Shown here: positions 1 to 7,909 of the stretch, piece after piece
How positions within the stretch are numbered: the first letter of the stretch is position 1
Layout of the letters: every line of letters begins with the position of its first letter
Source: Bradyrhizobium sp. WSM3983
GTDB lineage: Bacteria; Pseudomonadota; Alphaproteobacteria; Rhizobiales; Xanthobacteraceae
Assembly: GCF_000473045.1 (NCBI RefSeq)
Contig: NZ_AXAY01000026.1
Coordinates: 1-64,000, forward strand
DNA length: 64,000 nucleotides
Direction of reading: 5' to 3'
Notes under the pieces: model-generated
Database searches by the model: none
What the model was told of the DNA's origin: nothing
What the model saw: only the letters and a program-made list of their open reading frames with translations
Program-made: the position numbers and the translations under genes

Positions 1-150
1 CTCGACGCTCTTACGTTCGCCCGGCAATATCAAGCCGGTGCAATAGTCACGCAGCGGCCTCATCCGCACTGCCTGACCGATCACACTTCCAAGCCCAGCT
101 ACATAGGCCGCAAACCGTGCCCCGCTGCTTTCACCCTGATTGAGATCCAT
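1..150 (-). CDS. IS701-like family transposase, N-terminal 50 residues (runs off the window)
   Basis: The minus strand starting at the ATG at 150 reads 50 codons without a stop to the window edge. The product begins MDLNQGES, contains RFAAYVAGLGSVIGQA and ends PLRDYCTGLILPGERKSVE. That last block is the characteristic N-terminal signature of IS701-like DDE transposases (PLRDYC.GL.LPGERKSVEP). A purine-rich GGAGG lies about 10 bases upstream of the ATG. Only the N-terminus is visible, so I cannot tell whether the element is intact, and I could not identify its terminal inverted repeat between 150 and about 240. The family call is by recognition of the motif and is fairly secure. Confidence 0.75.
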   Translation of the reverse strand, partial: MDLNQGESSGARFAAYVAGLGSVIGQAVRMRPLRDYCTGLILPGERKSVE

Positions 151-261
151 CTGGCCCTCCGCATGCCAAATATTGAATCTCCTCAAATATTTGATTCTCC
201 GCCCACCGCGGCCGCGACCGAATGACTCAGTAAGACTAATCCACCCTACGGGCACCGTGCC

Positions 262-1656
262 CTACTTGACCTCGGCCAACGCCGCAAGGATCCGCGCCCA
301 GGAGCGGATGCCCTTCTGGAAGCTGCGCAGATCGTACTTCTCGTTCGGCGAATGGATGTTGTCGTCGTCCAGGCCAAAACCGACGAGCAGCGAGTCCAGC
401 CCAAGCGCGCGCTTGAAATCGGCCACGATCGGGATCGAGGCGCCGGAGCCCATCAGCACGGTCTCCTTGCCCCATTCCTCGGTCAGCGCTGTCCTGGCCG
501 CCGCGAGCGGCTTCATGTTCCAGTCGAGCGCCACGGCGGGCGCGGCGGAATGGTCGCCGAACTCGACCTTGCAGTCGCCGGGAATCCGAGTGGTCACGTA
601 GTCGCGGAAGGCCTTGCGGATCTTCTGGGGGTCCTGACCCTGGACCAGCCGGAACGAGACCTTGGCCGAGGCATGCGACGGGATCACCGTTTTGGAGCCC
701 TCTCCGATATAGCCGCCCCAGATGCCGTTGACGTCGCAGGTCGGACGCGTGGAGGCCTGCTCGACCATCAGCCGCCCCTTCTCACCAGCCGGGATCGACA
801 GACCGACTGGCTTGAGAAACGATTCCGGCGTGAAGTTGAGCTTCTTCCACTGCTCCAGGATCTCCGGCGGCGTGTCCTTCACGCCGTCATAGAAGCCCGA
901 AATGGTGATGCGGTTGTCGTCGTCGAACAGTCCGCCGAGAATCCCGGTCAGCAATCGGATCGGGTTCATCGCCGTGCCGCCGAACACGCCGGAATGCAAG
1001 TCGCGGCTGGCGGCGGTGATCTTCACCTCTTCATACAGCAGGCCGCGCAGCGCCGTGGTAATCGCCGGCGTTTCCGGGTCCCACATGCCGGTATCGCAGA
1101 CCAGCACGTAATCGGCTTTGAACTCGTCCTTGTTGGCCTCGACGAACGGCACGAAGTTCTTGGAGCCGACCTCCTCCTCGCCTTCGATCAGGAAGGTGAT
1201 GTCGATCGGCAGCGAGCCCGTGACTTTCTTCCAGGCGCGGCAGGCTTCGACGAAGGTCATCACCTGGCCCTTGTCGTCCTCGGCACCGCGCGCAACGATG
1301 ATCTTGCGGCCGTCGGCATGATCGGCGACGGCGGGCTCGAACGGCGGACGGTGCCAGAGCTCGAGCGGATCGACCGGCTGCACGTCGTAATGGCCATAGA
1401 AGATCACATGCGGCCGTCCACCCGCCCTCACCTTGCCGACGACGGCGGGATGGCCGGCGGTCGGCCTCACCTCGGTCGCGACGCCGAGGCTCGCGATGTC
1501 CTTGGCCAGATGCTCGGCCGCCGCCTTGCAATCCCCGGCATAGGCTGGATCGGCGGAGATCGACTTGATCCGCAACAACGAGAACAGGCGCTCGAGGCTG
1601 TTATCAAAGTCATTGTCGATGTGGTCGAGCACGGATTGAAGCTGTGCATTGGCCAT
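262..1656 (-). CDS. M20/M25/M40 family dipeptidase (zinc metallohydrolase)
   Basis: A 464-residue cytosolic enzyme of the M20 di-zinc peptidase family, expected to cleave dipeptides or small N-acyl amino acid substrates. Visible motifs in order are GHYDVQP (about residue 88, first metal ligands), the bridging-Asp motif GAEDDKG (about 126), and EGEEEVGS (about 160) holding the catalytic glutamate. The length fits the dipeptidase branch rather than the shorter aminoacylase branch; compare the second M20 protein at 53896-55068, which has the aminoacylase motifs. The ATG at 1656 gives MANAQLQSVL, normal for the family. There is no signal peptide. The next gene, on the same strand, begins 27 bases further up, so these may be co-transcribed. 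The true substrate cannot be read from the sequence. Confidence 0.9.
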   Translation of the reverse strand: MANAQLQSVLDHIDNDFDNSLERLFSLLRIKSISADPAYAGDCKAAAEHLAKDIASLGVATEVRPTAGHPAVVGKVRAGGRPHVIFYGHYDVQPVDPLELWHRPPFEPAVADHADGRKIIVARGAEDDKGQVMTFVEACRAWKKVTGSLPIDITFLIEGEEEVGSKNFVPFVEANKDEFKADYVLVCDTGMWDPETPAITTALRGLLYEEVKITAASRDLHSGVFGGTAMNPIRLLTGILGGLFDDDNRITISGFYDGVKDTPPEILEQWKKLNFTPESFLKPVGLSIPAGEKGRLMVEQASTRPTCDVNGIWGGYIGEGSKTVIPSHASAKVSFRLVQGQDPQKIRKAFRDYVTTRIPGDCKVEFGDHSAAPAVALDWNMKPLAAARTALTEEWGKETVLMGSGASIPIVADFKRALGLDSLLVGFGLDDDNIHSPNEKYDLRSFQKGIRSWARILAALAEVK

Positions 1657-1682
1657 GGTCGGGATGTCCCACTTTTCGTGTC

Positions 1683-3032
1683 TCAGGATGGTTGTGGTTT
1701 TAGCCTTGCCGCGGCGTCGGAGCTAGCCACAACCGGCGGATGCCGGATGTGCCAGGCGAGCGTAACGGCGAGGACCGCCGTGGCGACGAGGTTGTTGCCC
1801 CAGGCCTGGATGGTCTTGGGGAACAGTGGCAGCGACAGCAGCATGAGGATGACGGCAGCGCCAAGCGCGAGCCAGGTTCCCAGCCGCACATTCGGCCGCA
1901 CGTCGAAGGCGGCCCGATGCATCAGCACCGTCATCGGCAGGAACAGCCACATGAAATAGTATTGTCGCGCCAGCGGCGAGGCCACCGTCATCAGGCAGAA
2001 CAGAATGCCGAGCTCCTCGGCGTCCGATCGCGCTGTTCGCCGCCGCTGTGACGGCATGACCGCGACGAAGCCGAGCCCGAGCAGCGCCGATACCGCGAGC
2101 ACGATCCAGTTCGCCGTCTTGTAGCCAACGTCGATGACATTCATCGTCTGCACCGGCTTGCTGGGATCCTCCAGATTGTAGTTGATCGGCCGGACCAGCC
2201 GATGCGTCACCGCGATGATGGACTGGTTGACCCACGACCAGTTCTGCTCGTCGCGCTGGCCAAAGCCCTTTTCCGAGCTCGAGCCGACCATGCCCTGGTA
2301 CCAGGTGTTGAGCTCGGCGGCGTTACGCTCGAAGCCGCGGATCGGCGCCGGCACGACGTAGAGCAGGACGCCGATGAAGGCGATCATGCTGATGACCGCC
2401 GCCCACTGCCTCCGCCAAATCAAATAAGGCAGCACCGCGATCGGAAACACTTTGATCGCAGTGGCGAGTGCGAACATGAGGCCGGCGAACCAGGATCGTC
2501 GACGTTGGAGGCACCAGAAGCCGTAGAGCATCATCGCCAGCAGAACGAGGTTCGGCTGACCGAGGTCGAACATGTCGAACACGAAGGTCACGGTGGCGAC
2601 CGCCGGCAGCGCTTCGAGCCACGGCCCGGGCTCGCGGCCCGAGCCGGTCATGGCATTGGAGAGAATGCTCGTGTACCACCACGCCACCCCGTTCAGGATC
2701 GACAGTACGAGGTAGAGCGGGATCTTGCCGAACCAGCTCGGGATCGCCAGCAGGATTGCCGGCAGCGGCGGATAGATGAATTCGAATGGGTGATCTATTT
2801 CGCTGGGATAGAGCGGCCCGCCATGCAGCACCTGCTGCCCGGCCCAGTACCACAGCGCGTAATCCTTGGTCTTGCCGCGGCCAAAAATCTCCGGGCCGAG
2901 GACATCGGCCGTGAGGATGAGGCAGCAGAGCAGGAAGAGCAGATCGAGCGGCGCGCGCAGCGACAGGGTCCTGAGCGCGCCTGGTTTGTCTGATGAGTTC
3001 GATGAGGTCACATTATGTCCCGGGAAACACAT
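1683..3032 (-). CDS. Membrane glycosyltransferase, GT87 (DUF2029) type
   Basis: A polytopic membrane protein of about 450 residues with roughly ten hydrophobic spans separated by short loops. After the first span comes an aspartate-containing periplasmic loop (GKTKDYALWYWAGQQVLH) followed by P-L-Y-P and FEFIYPPLPAIL. This arrangement, with an acidic residue after TM1 and a YPP motif, is typical of the GT-C fold GT87/DUF2029 enzymes that use polyprenyl-phosphate sugars. The open frame extends to 3173, but that would overlap the stop of the neighbouring ATPase gene, so the ATG at 3032 (MCFPGHNV) or the GTG at 3011 is more likely. Acceptor and donor are unknown. Confidence 0.75.
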   Translation of the reverse strand: MCFPGHNVTSSNSSDKPGALRTLSLRAPLDLLFLLCCLILTADVLGPEIFGRGKTKDYALWYWAGQQVLHGGPLYPSEIDHPFEFIYPPLPAILLAIPSWFGKIPLYLVLSILNGVAWWYTSILSNAMTGSGREPGPWLEALPAVATVTFVFDMFDLGQPNLVLLAMMLYGFWCLQRRRSWFAGLMFALATAIKVFPIAVLPYLIWRRQWAAVISMIAFIGVLLYVVPAPIRGFERNAAELNTWYQGMVGSSSEKGFGQRDEQNWSWVNQSIIAVTHRLVRPINYNLEDPSKPVQTMNVIDVGYKTANWIVLAVSALLGLGFVAVMPSQRRRTARSDAEELGILFCLMTVASPLARQYYFMWLFLPMTVLMHRAAFDVRPNVRLGTWLALGAAVILMLLSLPLFPKTIQAWGNNLVATAVLAVTLAWHIRHPPVVASSDAAARLKPQPS

Positions 3033-3150
3033 AGCACGTAGCAGACGGACCGGCGCTTGGAGAGTCCCTTCACCTGAATTTGTGCTTGGCAGAATGCCCA
3101 GTTGGCCGCACGACGGGAGCGGACCACCGGCCCGCAACCGGGCATTCTGC

Positions 3151-4773
3151 CTACCTTCGCAGCAATCCGCCAAGTGCGCCGCGGACGAGCGCGCGGCCGA
3201 CCGAGCCGCCGAGCTGGCCGCCGACCGATTTGCCGAGATCGGCCACGACGCCGCCGACCATCTTGTCGGTGACCGTGCGCGTGACGTCGCGCGCGATGCG
3301 TTGTCCCGTCGTCAGCCGGTTACGTCCGGTGTTGGTGCCGAAGATGGTGCCGACGATCGAGCCGATCTGGCCGAGGATGCCGCCACCGACTCCACCCGCC
3401 TGGCCATCGGCAGGGGCCGCGGTACCGGCGATGCGCTTCTGGAGGATCTCATAGGCCGATTCGGAATCGATTGCGGTGTCGTATTTGCCCTTCACCGGGC
3501 TCGCATCCATGATCGCCTTGCGCTCCTCCGGGCTGATCGGCCCGATGCGGGCCGATGGCGGGCGGATCAGCACCCGCTCGACCATCGCCGGCGTACCGTT
3601 GCCTTCGAGGAACGACACCAGCGCCTCGCCCTTGCCGAGCTCCATGATCACCTTGGCGGTGTCGAGCTTCGGGTTGGGCCGGAAGGTCTGGGCCGCGGCC
3701 GCGACCGCCTTCTGGTCGCGCGGGGTGAAAGCGCGCAACGCATGCTGCACGCGGTTGCCCATTTGCCCGAGCACGCGATCGGGCACGTCGATCGGGTTTT
3801 GCGTCACGAAATAGACACCGACGCCCTTGGAGCGGATCAGACGGACCACCTGCTCGATCTTGTCCATCAGCGCCTTCGGCGCGTCGTTGAACAGCAGATG
3901 CGCCTCGTCGAAGAAGAACACCAGCTTGGGCTTGGGAAGGTCGCCGACCTCGGGCAATTCCTCGAACAGCTCTGACAGCATCCACAGCAGGAATGTCGCG
4001 TAAAGCCGCGGGCTCTGCATCAGCTTGTCGGCGACGAGGATGTTGACCATGCCGCGGCCATCGCGGTCGGTCTTCATGAAGTCCTTCAGGGTCAGCGCCG
4101 GCTCGCCGAAGAACTTCGTGGCGCCCTGGTTCTCCAGCACCAGAAGCTGGCGCTGGATGGTGCCGACGGTGGCCTTGGTGACGTTGCCGAAGCCCTGTGC
4201 CGCCTTCCGGATCGGCGCGAGCAGATCCTCGTCCGCGTCCGGCCCCTTCTTGCCGCTGTCGGGCACGATGGCGTCGAGCAACGCCCGCAGATCCTTCATG
4301 TCGATCAGAGCGAGGCCGTTGTCATCGGCGACACGGAAGGCGACGTTGAGCACGCCCTCCTGCACGTCGTTGAGATCGAGCATACGCGCCAGCAGCAGCG
4401 GCCCCATCTCAGTGATGGTCGCCCGCACCGGATGGCCCTGCTCGCCGAACACATCCCAGAACACTGTCGAGAACTGGTCGGGCTGGAACGTCAGCCCCAT
4501 CTCGGTGGCGCGCTTGACGATGAAGTCTTTTGCTTCCCCGACCTCGGAGATGCCGGAGAGGTCGCCCTTGATGTCGGCGGCGAACACCGGGACACCGGCC
4601 CGCGCAAATCCTTCCGCCATCACCTGCAGCGTGACCGTCTTGCCCGTTCCGGTCGCGCCGGTGACGAGGCCATGGCGATTGGCGAGCGCCAGCGTCAGCC
4701 AGGCCTGCTCGTCTCCCTTGCCGACGAAGATCTTGTCGTCGGTATCGTCGAGCTTGTTGTCCTGCGCCGTCAT
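3151..4773 (-). CDS. HerA-like helicase / DUF853 family ATPase
   Basis: A 540-residue ATPase of the DUF853 (YjgR) branch of the HerA/FtsK superfamily. It opens with a short leader and KIFVGKGDEQAWLTL, then a textbook Walker A GATGTGKT (about residues 38-45) and Walker B FFFDEAHLLF (about 287), plus a downstream VTQNPIDVPDRVLGQMG segment typical of the family. The C-terminus is rich in Gly and Ala with a GGGILGQIGSIVGTIFG stretch, as usual in this family. Family members are presumed DNA-translocating or nucleic-acid ATPases, but their cellular role is not established. The ATG at 4773 follows a GAGAGA purine run. It is transcribed away from the small gene at 5118. Confidence 0.88.
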   Translation of the reverse strand: MTAQDNKLDDTDDKIFVGKGDEQAWLTLALANRHGLVTGATGTGKTVTLQVMAEGFARAGVPVFAADIKGDLSGISEVGEAKDFIVKRATEMGLTFQPDQFSTVFWDVFGEQGHPVRATITEMGPLLLARMLDLNDVQEGVLNVAFRVADDNGLALIDMKDLRALLDAIVPDSGKKGPDADEDLLAPIRKAAQGFGNVTKATVGTIQRQLLVLENQGATKFFGEPALTLKDFMKTDRDGRGMVNILVADKLMQSPRLYATFLLWMLSELFEELPEVGDLPKPKLVFFFDEAHLLFNDAPKALMDKIEQVVRLIRSKGVGVYFVTQNPIDVPDRVLGQMGNRVQHALRAFTPRDQKAVAAAAQTFRPNPKLDTAKVIMELGKGEALVSFLEGNGTPAMVERVLIRPPSARIGPISPEERKAIMDASPVKGKYDTAIDSESAYEILQKRIAGTAAPADGQAGGVGGGILGQIGSIVGTIFGTNTGRNRLTTGQRIARDVTRTVTDKMVGGVVADLGKSVGGQLGGSVGRALVRGALGGLLRR

Positions 4774-5117
4774 CGTTCTCTCTATCGTTGGTTTCGCTTA
4801 TTGAAACTCGAGCCCGCCTGTTCCGCAGTTTAATGCATGTCGCGAGCCGATTGAAACCGTTCAAGGCGCCGCCGACATGCGACATTGTCGGAGACTACGC
4901 GCACCGCATGCGCCAAAAGTCGGAGCTATGCCATTCGCATCGCGGCAATTTTTCACGGATTTCTTCTTTGATCTTGCATCGCTGCAACACTTTACGCGCC
5001 ATCGAGACTGAATCGGAACGTTGCGTGCGTTCATCGCTTGTATTTCACATCGCACCGGCTCAAGATCATTTTTCGAAAATAATCTCCGGCATGTGAACCG
5101 GCTGAGGGGCAGGCCAT
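4774..5117. other. Intergenic region between divergent genes, no gene seen
   Basis: These 344 bases separate the HerA-like gene (minus) from the small gene at 5118 (plus), so they should carry two divergent promoters. The stretch is less GC-rich than its surroundings. A short perfect palindrome TTTTCGAAAA lies at 5070-5079, about 40 bases before the downstream start. No convincing -35/-10 pair, RNA gene or conserved ORF was found. Confidence 0.5.
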
Positions 5118-5483
5118 ATGGACGAGCTGATCGGACGGCTGGCGACAAGCGCCAGCATAGATAGTGCTGTGGCTGAAAAGACAGTCGGCATTATCCTGGG
5201 CTTCCTCCGCAACGAAGGTCCTTCCGACAGCGTGCAGGCCCTGATCGACCAGATCCCTGGCGCGGAAGGCGCGATCGAAGCGTCCAAGAGCGGCGGCGGG
5301 CTGTCGCGGCTGATGGGCGGCGGCCTGATGGCCGTCGGCACGCGCCTGATGGGCCTTGGGCTTGGCATGTCCGACATTCAGAACGTGGCCCGTGAACTTT
5401 TCCGCTACGGCCGAGACAAAATCGGAGCGGATCAGATGGGCAAGATCATCGCGGGCACGCCGGGCCTCAGCCAATTCGCCTGA
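5118..5483 (+). CDS. Small conserved protein, DUF2267-like
   Basis: A 121-residue soluble protein without a signal peptide. The N-terminal part (SIDSAVAEKTVGIILGFL, then a D/E-rich helix with ALIDQIPGAEGAI) resembles the helical repeat of DUF2267 proteins found in rhizobia. The middle is glycine-rich (GGLSRLMGGGLMAVGT), and the end contains a second helix, QNVARELFRYGRDKIG. The start at 5118 is preceded by GAGGGGCAGG. It sits 26 bases before the DUF4332 gene and probably shares its transcript. Function is unknown; the DUF2267 label is an impression by eye. Confidence 0.7.
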   Translation: MDELIGRLATSASIDSAVAEKTVGIILGFLRNEGPSDSVQALIDQIPGAEGAIEASKSGGGLSRLMGGGLMAVGTRLMGLGLGMSDIQNVARELFRYGRDKIGADQMGKIIAGTPGLSQFA

Positions 5484-5509
5484 AGCTGTTGCATTTCATA
5501 CCGAGTATC

Positions 5510-5917
5510 ATGACATATCCGATCTCCGAGATTGAGGGCCTGCCGGCCTTTGCCGCCAACAAGTTGAAGGCGCAGGGAATCCGCACCACCGACGCGCTGC
5601 TGGAAGCCGCGAGCACCGCCAAGGGCCGCAAGGCGCTCTCGGCCAAGACCGGCATCAGCGAGCAGTTGCTGCTGGAGTGGGCCAATGTCTCCGACTACAT
5701 GCGTATTCCCGGCATGGGCCGGGCCAAGGTCGGCCTGGTCCGCGCCGCCGGCGTCACCACCGTGCGCGAACTCGCCTATCGAAATCCGGCAAGATTGGCG
5801 CAGAGCATGCGCGAGGCCAACGATCGGAGGAAGCTCGTCCGCATCCTTCCTTCCGAGAAGTCGGTCGGCGACATCATCGCCAAGGCCAGGAAGCTGTCGC
5901 CGAAGATTACGTATTAG
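5510..5917 (+). CDS. DUF4332 domain protein (helix-hairpin-helix-like)
   Basis: A 135-residue protein beginning MTYPISEIEGLP from the ATG at 5510; a TTG seven codons upstream would give a longer reading but lacks support. Two segments look like helix-hairpin-helix units: EIEGLPAFAANKLKAQGIRT at the start and MRIPGMGRAKVGLVRAAGV near the middle. This duplicated HhH-like pattern is what defines DUF4332. HhH units usually contact DNA or other proteins, but no enzymatic motif is present. It follows the DUF2267-like gene by 26 bases and is followed by a dispersed palindromic repeat. Confidence 0.82.
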   Translation: MTYPISEIEGLPAFAANKLKAQGIRTTDALLEAASTAKGRKALSAKTGISEQLLLEWANVSDYMRIPGMGRAKVGLVRAAGVTTVRELAYRNPARLAQSMREANDRRKLVRILPSEKSVGDIIAKARKLSPKITY

Positions 5918-5957
5918 GACTGCTCTCTCGACATACCACCTGCAACGTTAGCTCTCG

Positions 5958-6060
5958 GTGTCATACCCCGCGAAGGCGGGGTATCCAGTACGCCGCGGCT
6001 TCTCCGCATCGCGGCAAGGCCACGGAATACTGGATTGCCCGCCTTCGCGGGCAATGACAC
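5958..6060. repeat. Dispersed palindromic repeat (long inverted repeat)
   Basis: The arms 5958-5990 and 6028-6060 are inverted copies of each other: GTGTCATACCCCGCGAAGG on the left and, read in reverse complement, GTGTCATTGCCCGCGAAGG on the right, separated by a 37-base centre. Each arm itself contains a small hairpin around CGCGAAGGCG. This is one of the extragenic palindrome families common in Bradyrhizobium genomes. It lies between the DUF4332 gene and folP and could fold in RNA, possibly protecting transcript ends. It lacks a terminal T-run, so I do not call it a terminator. Confidence 0.8.
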
Positions 6061-6109
6061 GGAAGGGTTGATCTTGACTCCCCGTCCCCGACCGCGCAAA
6101 GCCACGCGC

Positions 6110-6970
6110 ATGAATGCCTCGCCCTTCCCATCCGTCCCGCCGGCCGGCTCGGCCGGGCTTGGTGTGCTGCGGACGCTCGTGAGCCGGCCTCTGCCGGCGG
6201 TGATGGGCGTGCTCAACGTGACGCCGGATTCCTTTTCCGACGGCGGCGACTTCATCGCGCCGGACCAGGCGCTGGCACGGGCGCGGGCGATGATCGAGGC
6301 TGGCGTCGACATCATCGATATCGGCGCCGAATCCACCCGGCCGTACAAGGGCGCTCAGCCGGTGACGGCGGCGGACGAGCTGGCCCGGCTGAAGCCGGTG
6401 CTATCGGGCATCGTCGCGCTCGGCGTCCCCGTCTCGATCGACAGCATGAAGGCAGAGGTCGTGGCCTTCGCGCTCGACCAGGGCGTGGCCATCGCCAACG
6501 ACGTCTGGGGCCTGCAGCGCGACGCCAATATGGCGCCGGTCGTCGCCGCGAAGGGCGTCCCCCTCATCGTCATGCACAACCGCGAGAGCGTCGATTCCGC
6601 CGTCGACATCGTCGCGGACATGAAGGCGTTCTTCCTGCGCTCGCTCGACATCGCTGCAAAAGCCGGCATCGCGCGCGAAAAGATCGTGCTGGATCCCGGC
6701 ATCGGTTTCGGCAAGACCGCCGAGCAGAGCATGATTGCACTCGCGCGACTGCGGGAGCTCGACATGTTCGGCCTGCCTGTGCTGGTCGGCGCCTCGCGCA
6801 AGCGCTTCATCGCCTCGGTGTCGCCATCGGAGCCCAAAGAACGGCTCGCCGGCTCGATCGCCGCGCATCTGATCGCCGCCCAGAGGGGCGCGAAAATCAT
6901 CCGGACCCACGACGTCGCCGAAACCTTGCAGGCCCTGCGGGTCGCCAACGCAATCGAGAGCAAGCAATGA
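6110..6970 (+). CDS. folP: Dihydropteroate synthase
   Basis: Joins 4-aminobenzoate to 6-hydroxymethyl-7,8-dihydropterin diphosphate to give dihydropteroate in folate synthesis; it is the sulfonamide target. The TIM-barrel motifs are all present: VMGVLNVTPDSFSDGG (about residues 31-46), DIGAESTRP (about 75), the IANDVWG strand, and DPGIGFGKT (about 201), with SRKRFI near the end. From the ATG at 6110 the protein is about 286 residues, normal for the family. The open frame extends to 6035 but there it reads the upstream palindromic repeat. Its last four bases overlap folB, so it heads a folP-folB-folK operon. Confidence 0.95.
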   Translation: MNASPFPSVPPAGSAGLGVLRTLVSRPLPAVMGVLNVTPDSFSDGGDFIAPDQALARARAMIEAGVDIIDIGAESTRPYKGAQPVTAADELARLKPVLSGIVALGVPVSIDSMKAEVVAFALDQGVAIANDVWGLQRDANMAPVVAAKGVPLIVMHNRESVDSAVDIVADMKAFFLRSLDIAAKAGIAREKIVLDPGIGFGKTAEQSMIALARLRELDMFGLPVLVGASRKRFIASVSPSEPKERLAGSIAAHLIAAQRGAKIIRTHDVAETLQALRVANAIESKQ

Positions 6971-7335
6971 CCGATACGATCTTCGTGACCGGCCTGTCGA
7001 TCCATGCCCGCCATGGCGTGATGGATCACGAAACCGAAGTCGGCCAGCGCTTCGTCATCGACCTCGAGCTCTACACTGATTTGTCCGAGCCGTCGCGCAG
7101 CGACCGCCTCGCCGATACCGTCTCCTATGCCGACGTGGTTGCGACCACGACGGCGGCGTTCAAGAACACCAATTACAAGCTGCTGGAGCGAGCGGCTGGC
7201 GCAGTCGCCGACGCGATCCTGTCGCACTTCCCGCGCATCCGCGCCGTGAAGATCACCGTGCACAAGCCGCATGCGCCGATCGCCGCGATCTTCGACGATG
7301 TTGGCATCATGCTGACCCGCTCGCGGCACCCCTGA
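6967..7335 (+). CDS. folB: Dihydroneopterin aldolase
   Basis: A 122-residue enzyme that converts 7,8-dihydroneopterin to 6-hydroxymethyl-7,8-dihydropterin and glycolaldehyde. The typical FolB pattern is visible: an N-terminal strand FVTGLSIHARHGVMDHE, the QRFVIDLEL strand, the SYADV helix start, and the C-terminal VTVHKP-like strand (here KITVHKPHAPI). The start ATG overlaps the folP stop (ATGA), so translation is likely coupled. folK starts one base after its stop. It supplies the pterin used by FolK and then by FolP. Confidence 0.95.
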   Translation: MTDTIFVTGLSIHARHGVMDHETEVGQRFVIDLELYTDLSEPSRSDRLADTVSYADVVATTTAAFKNTNYKLLERAAGAVADAILSHFPRIRAVKITVHKPHAPIAAIFDDVGIMLTRSRHP

Positions 7336-7336
7336 C

Positions 7337-7828
7337 ATGGCGAGCGTGCTGATCGCACTAGGCGGCAATGTCGGCGATGTCCGCGCGACATTCAAAAAGG
7401 CGATCGCCCATATCTGCGGCATGGCGCAAGCCGCGGTGATCGCGCGCTCGTCCGACTATGCGACGCCACCCTGGGGCGACGAGGACCAGGATTCCTTCAT
7501 CAATGCCTGCGTCGAGATCGAGACCGACCTCGATCCGCACGCGCTATTGTTCGTCATGCAGAAAGTCGAGCAGAAATTCGGCCGCACGCGAGAGAAGGAC
7601 CGGCGCTGGGGTCCGCGCACGCTCGATCTCGACATGATCGCCTATGACAACGTGTCGTTTCAGAAGCCCGATCTGACCTTGCCGCATCCGCTTCTGTTCG
7701 AGCGCGCCTTCGTGCTGGTGCCGCTGGCCGAAATCGCGCCGGACCGCGTGATCTCAGGCATTCGTGTCCGTGACGGACTTGCCAGCGTCTCAACGCAAGG
7801 CATTGAGCGGCTTCCGGATACCGGTTAA
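7337..7828 (+). CDS. folK: 2-amino-4-hydroxy-6-hydroxymethyldihydropteridine diphosphokinase
   Basis: A 163-residue HPPK that transfers diphosphate from ATP to 6-hydroxymethyl-7,8-dihydropterin, producing the FolP substrate. Signatures are ALGGNVGDVRATF at the N-terminus, FVVM-type core helix, the catalytic loop REKDRRWGPRTLDLD, and the PHPLLFERAFVLVPL segment, all in the normal order. It completes the folP-folB-folK operon with almost no spacing. The ATG at 7337 directly follows the folB stop. Confidence 0.95.
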   Translation: MASVLIALGGNVGDVRATFKKAIAHICGMAQAAVIARSSDYATPPWGDEDQDSFINACVEIETDLDPHALLFVMQKVEQKFGRTREKDRRWGPRTLDLDMIAYDNVSFQKPDLTLPHPLLFERAFVLVPLAEIAPDRVISGIRVRDGLASVSTQGIERLPDTG

Positions 7829-7909
7829 CCAAAAACAACCGTTTGCAGGGACGGCCGGCCGTGGCAATTTCGCCTGCGAACAATGAGACGTTTGGGAGCC
7901 CTGGGCCGT

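Noticed and set aside
352..1959. 535-codon open frame on the plus strand opposite the M20 dipeptidase
   Set aside because: It is antisense to a clearly conserved enzyme; its composition (Arg/His/Gly/Asp-rich without domains) is the normal shadow in a GC-rich genome.
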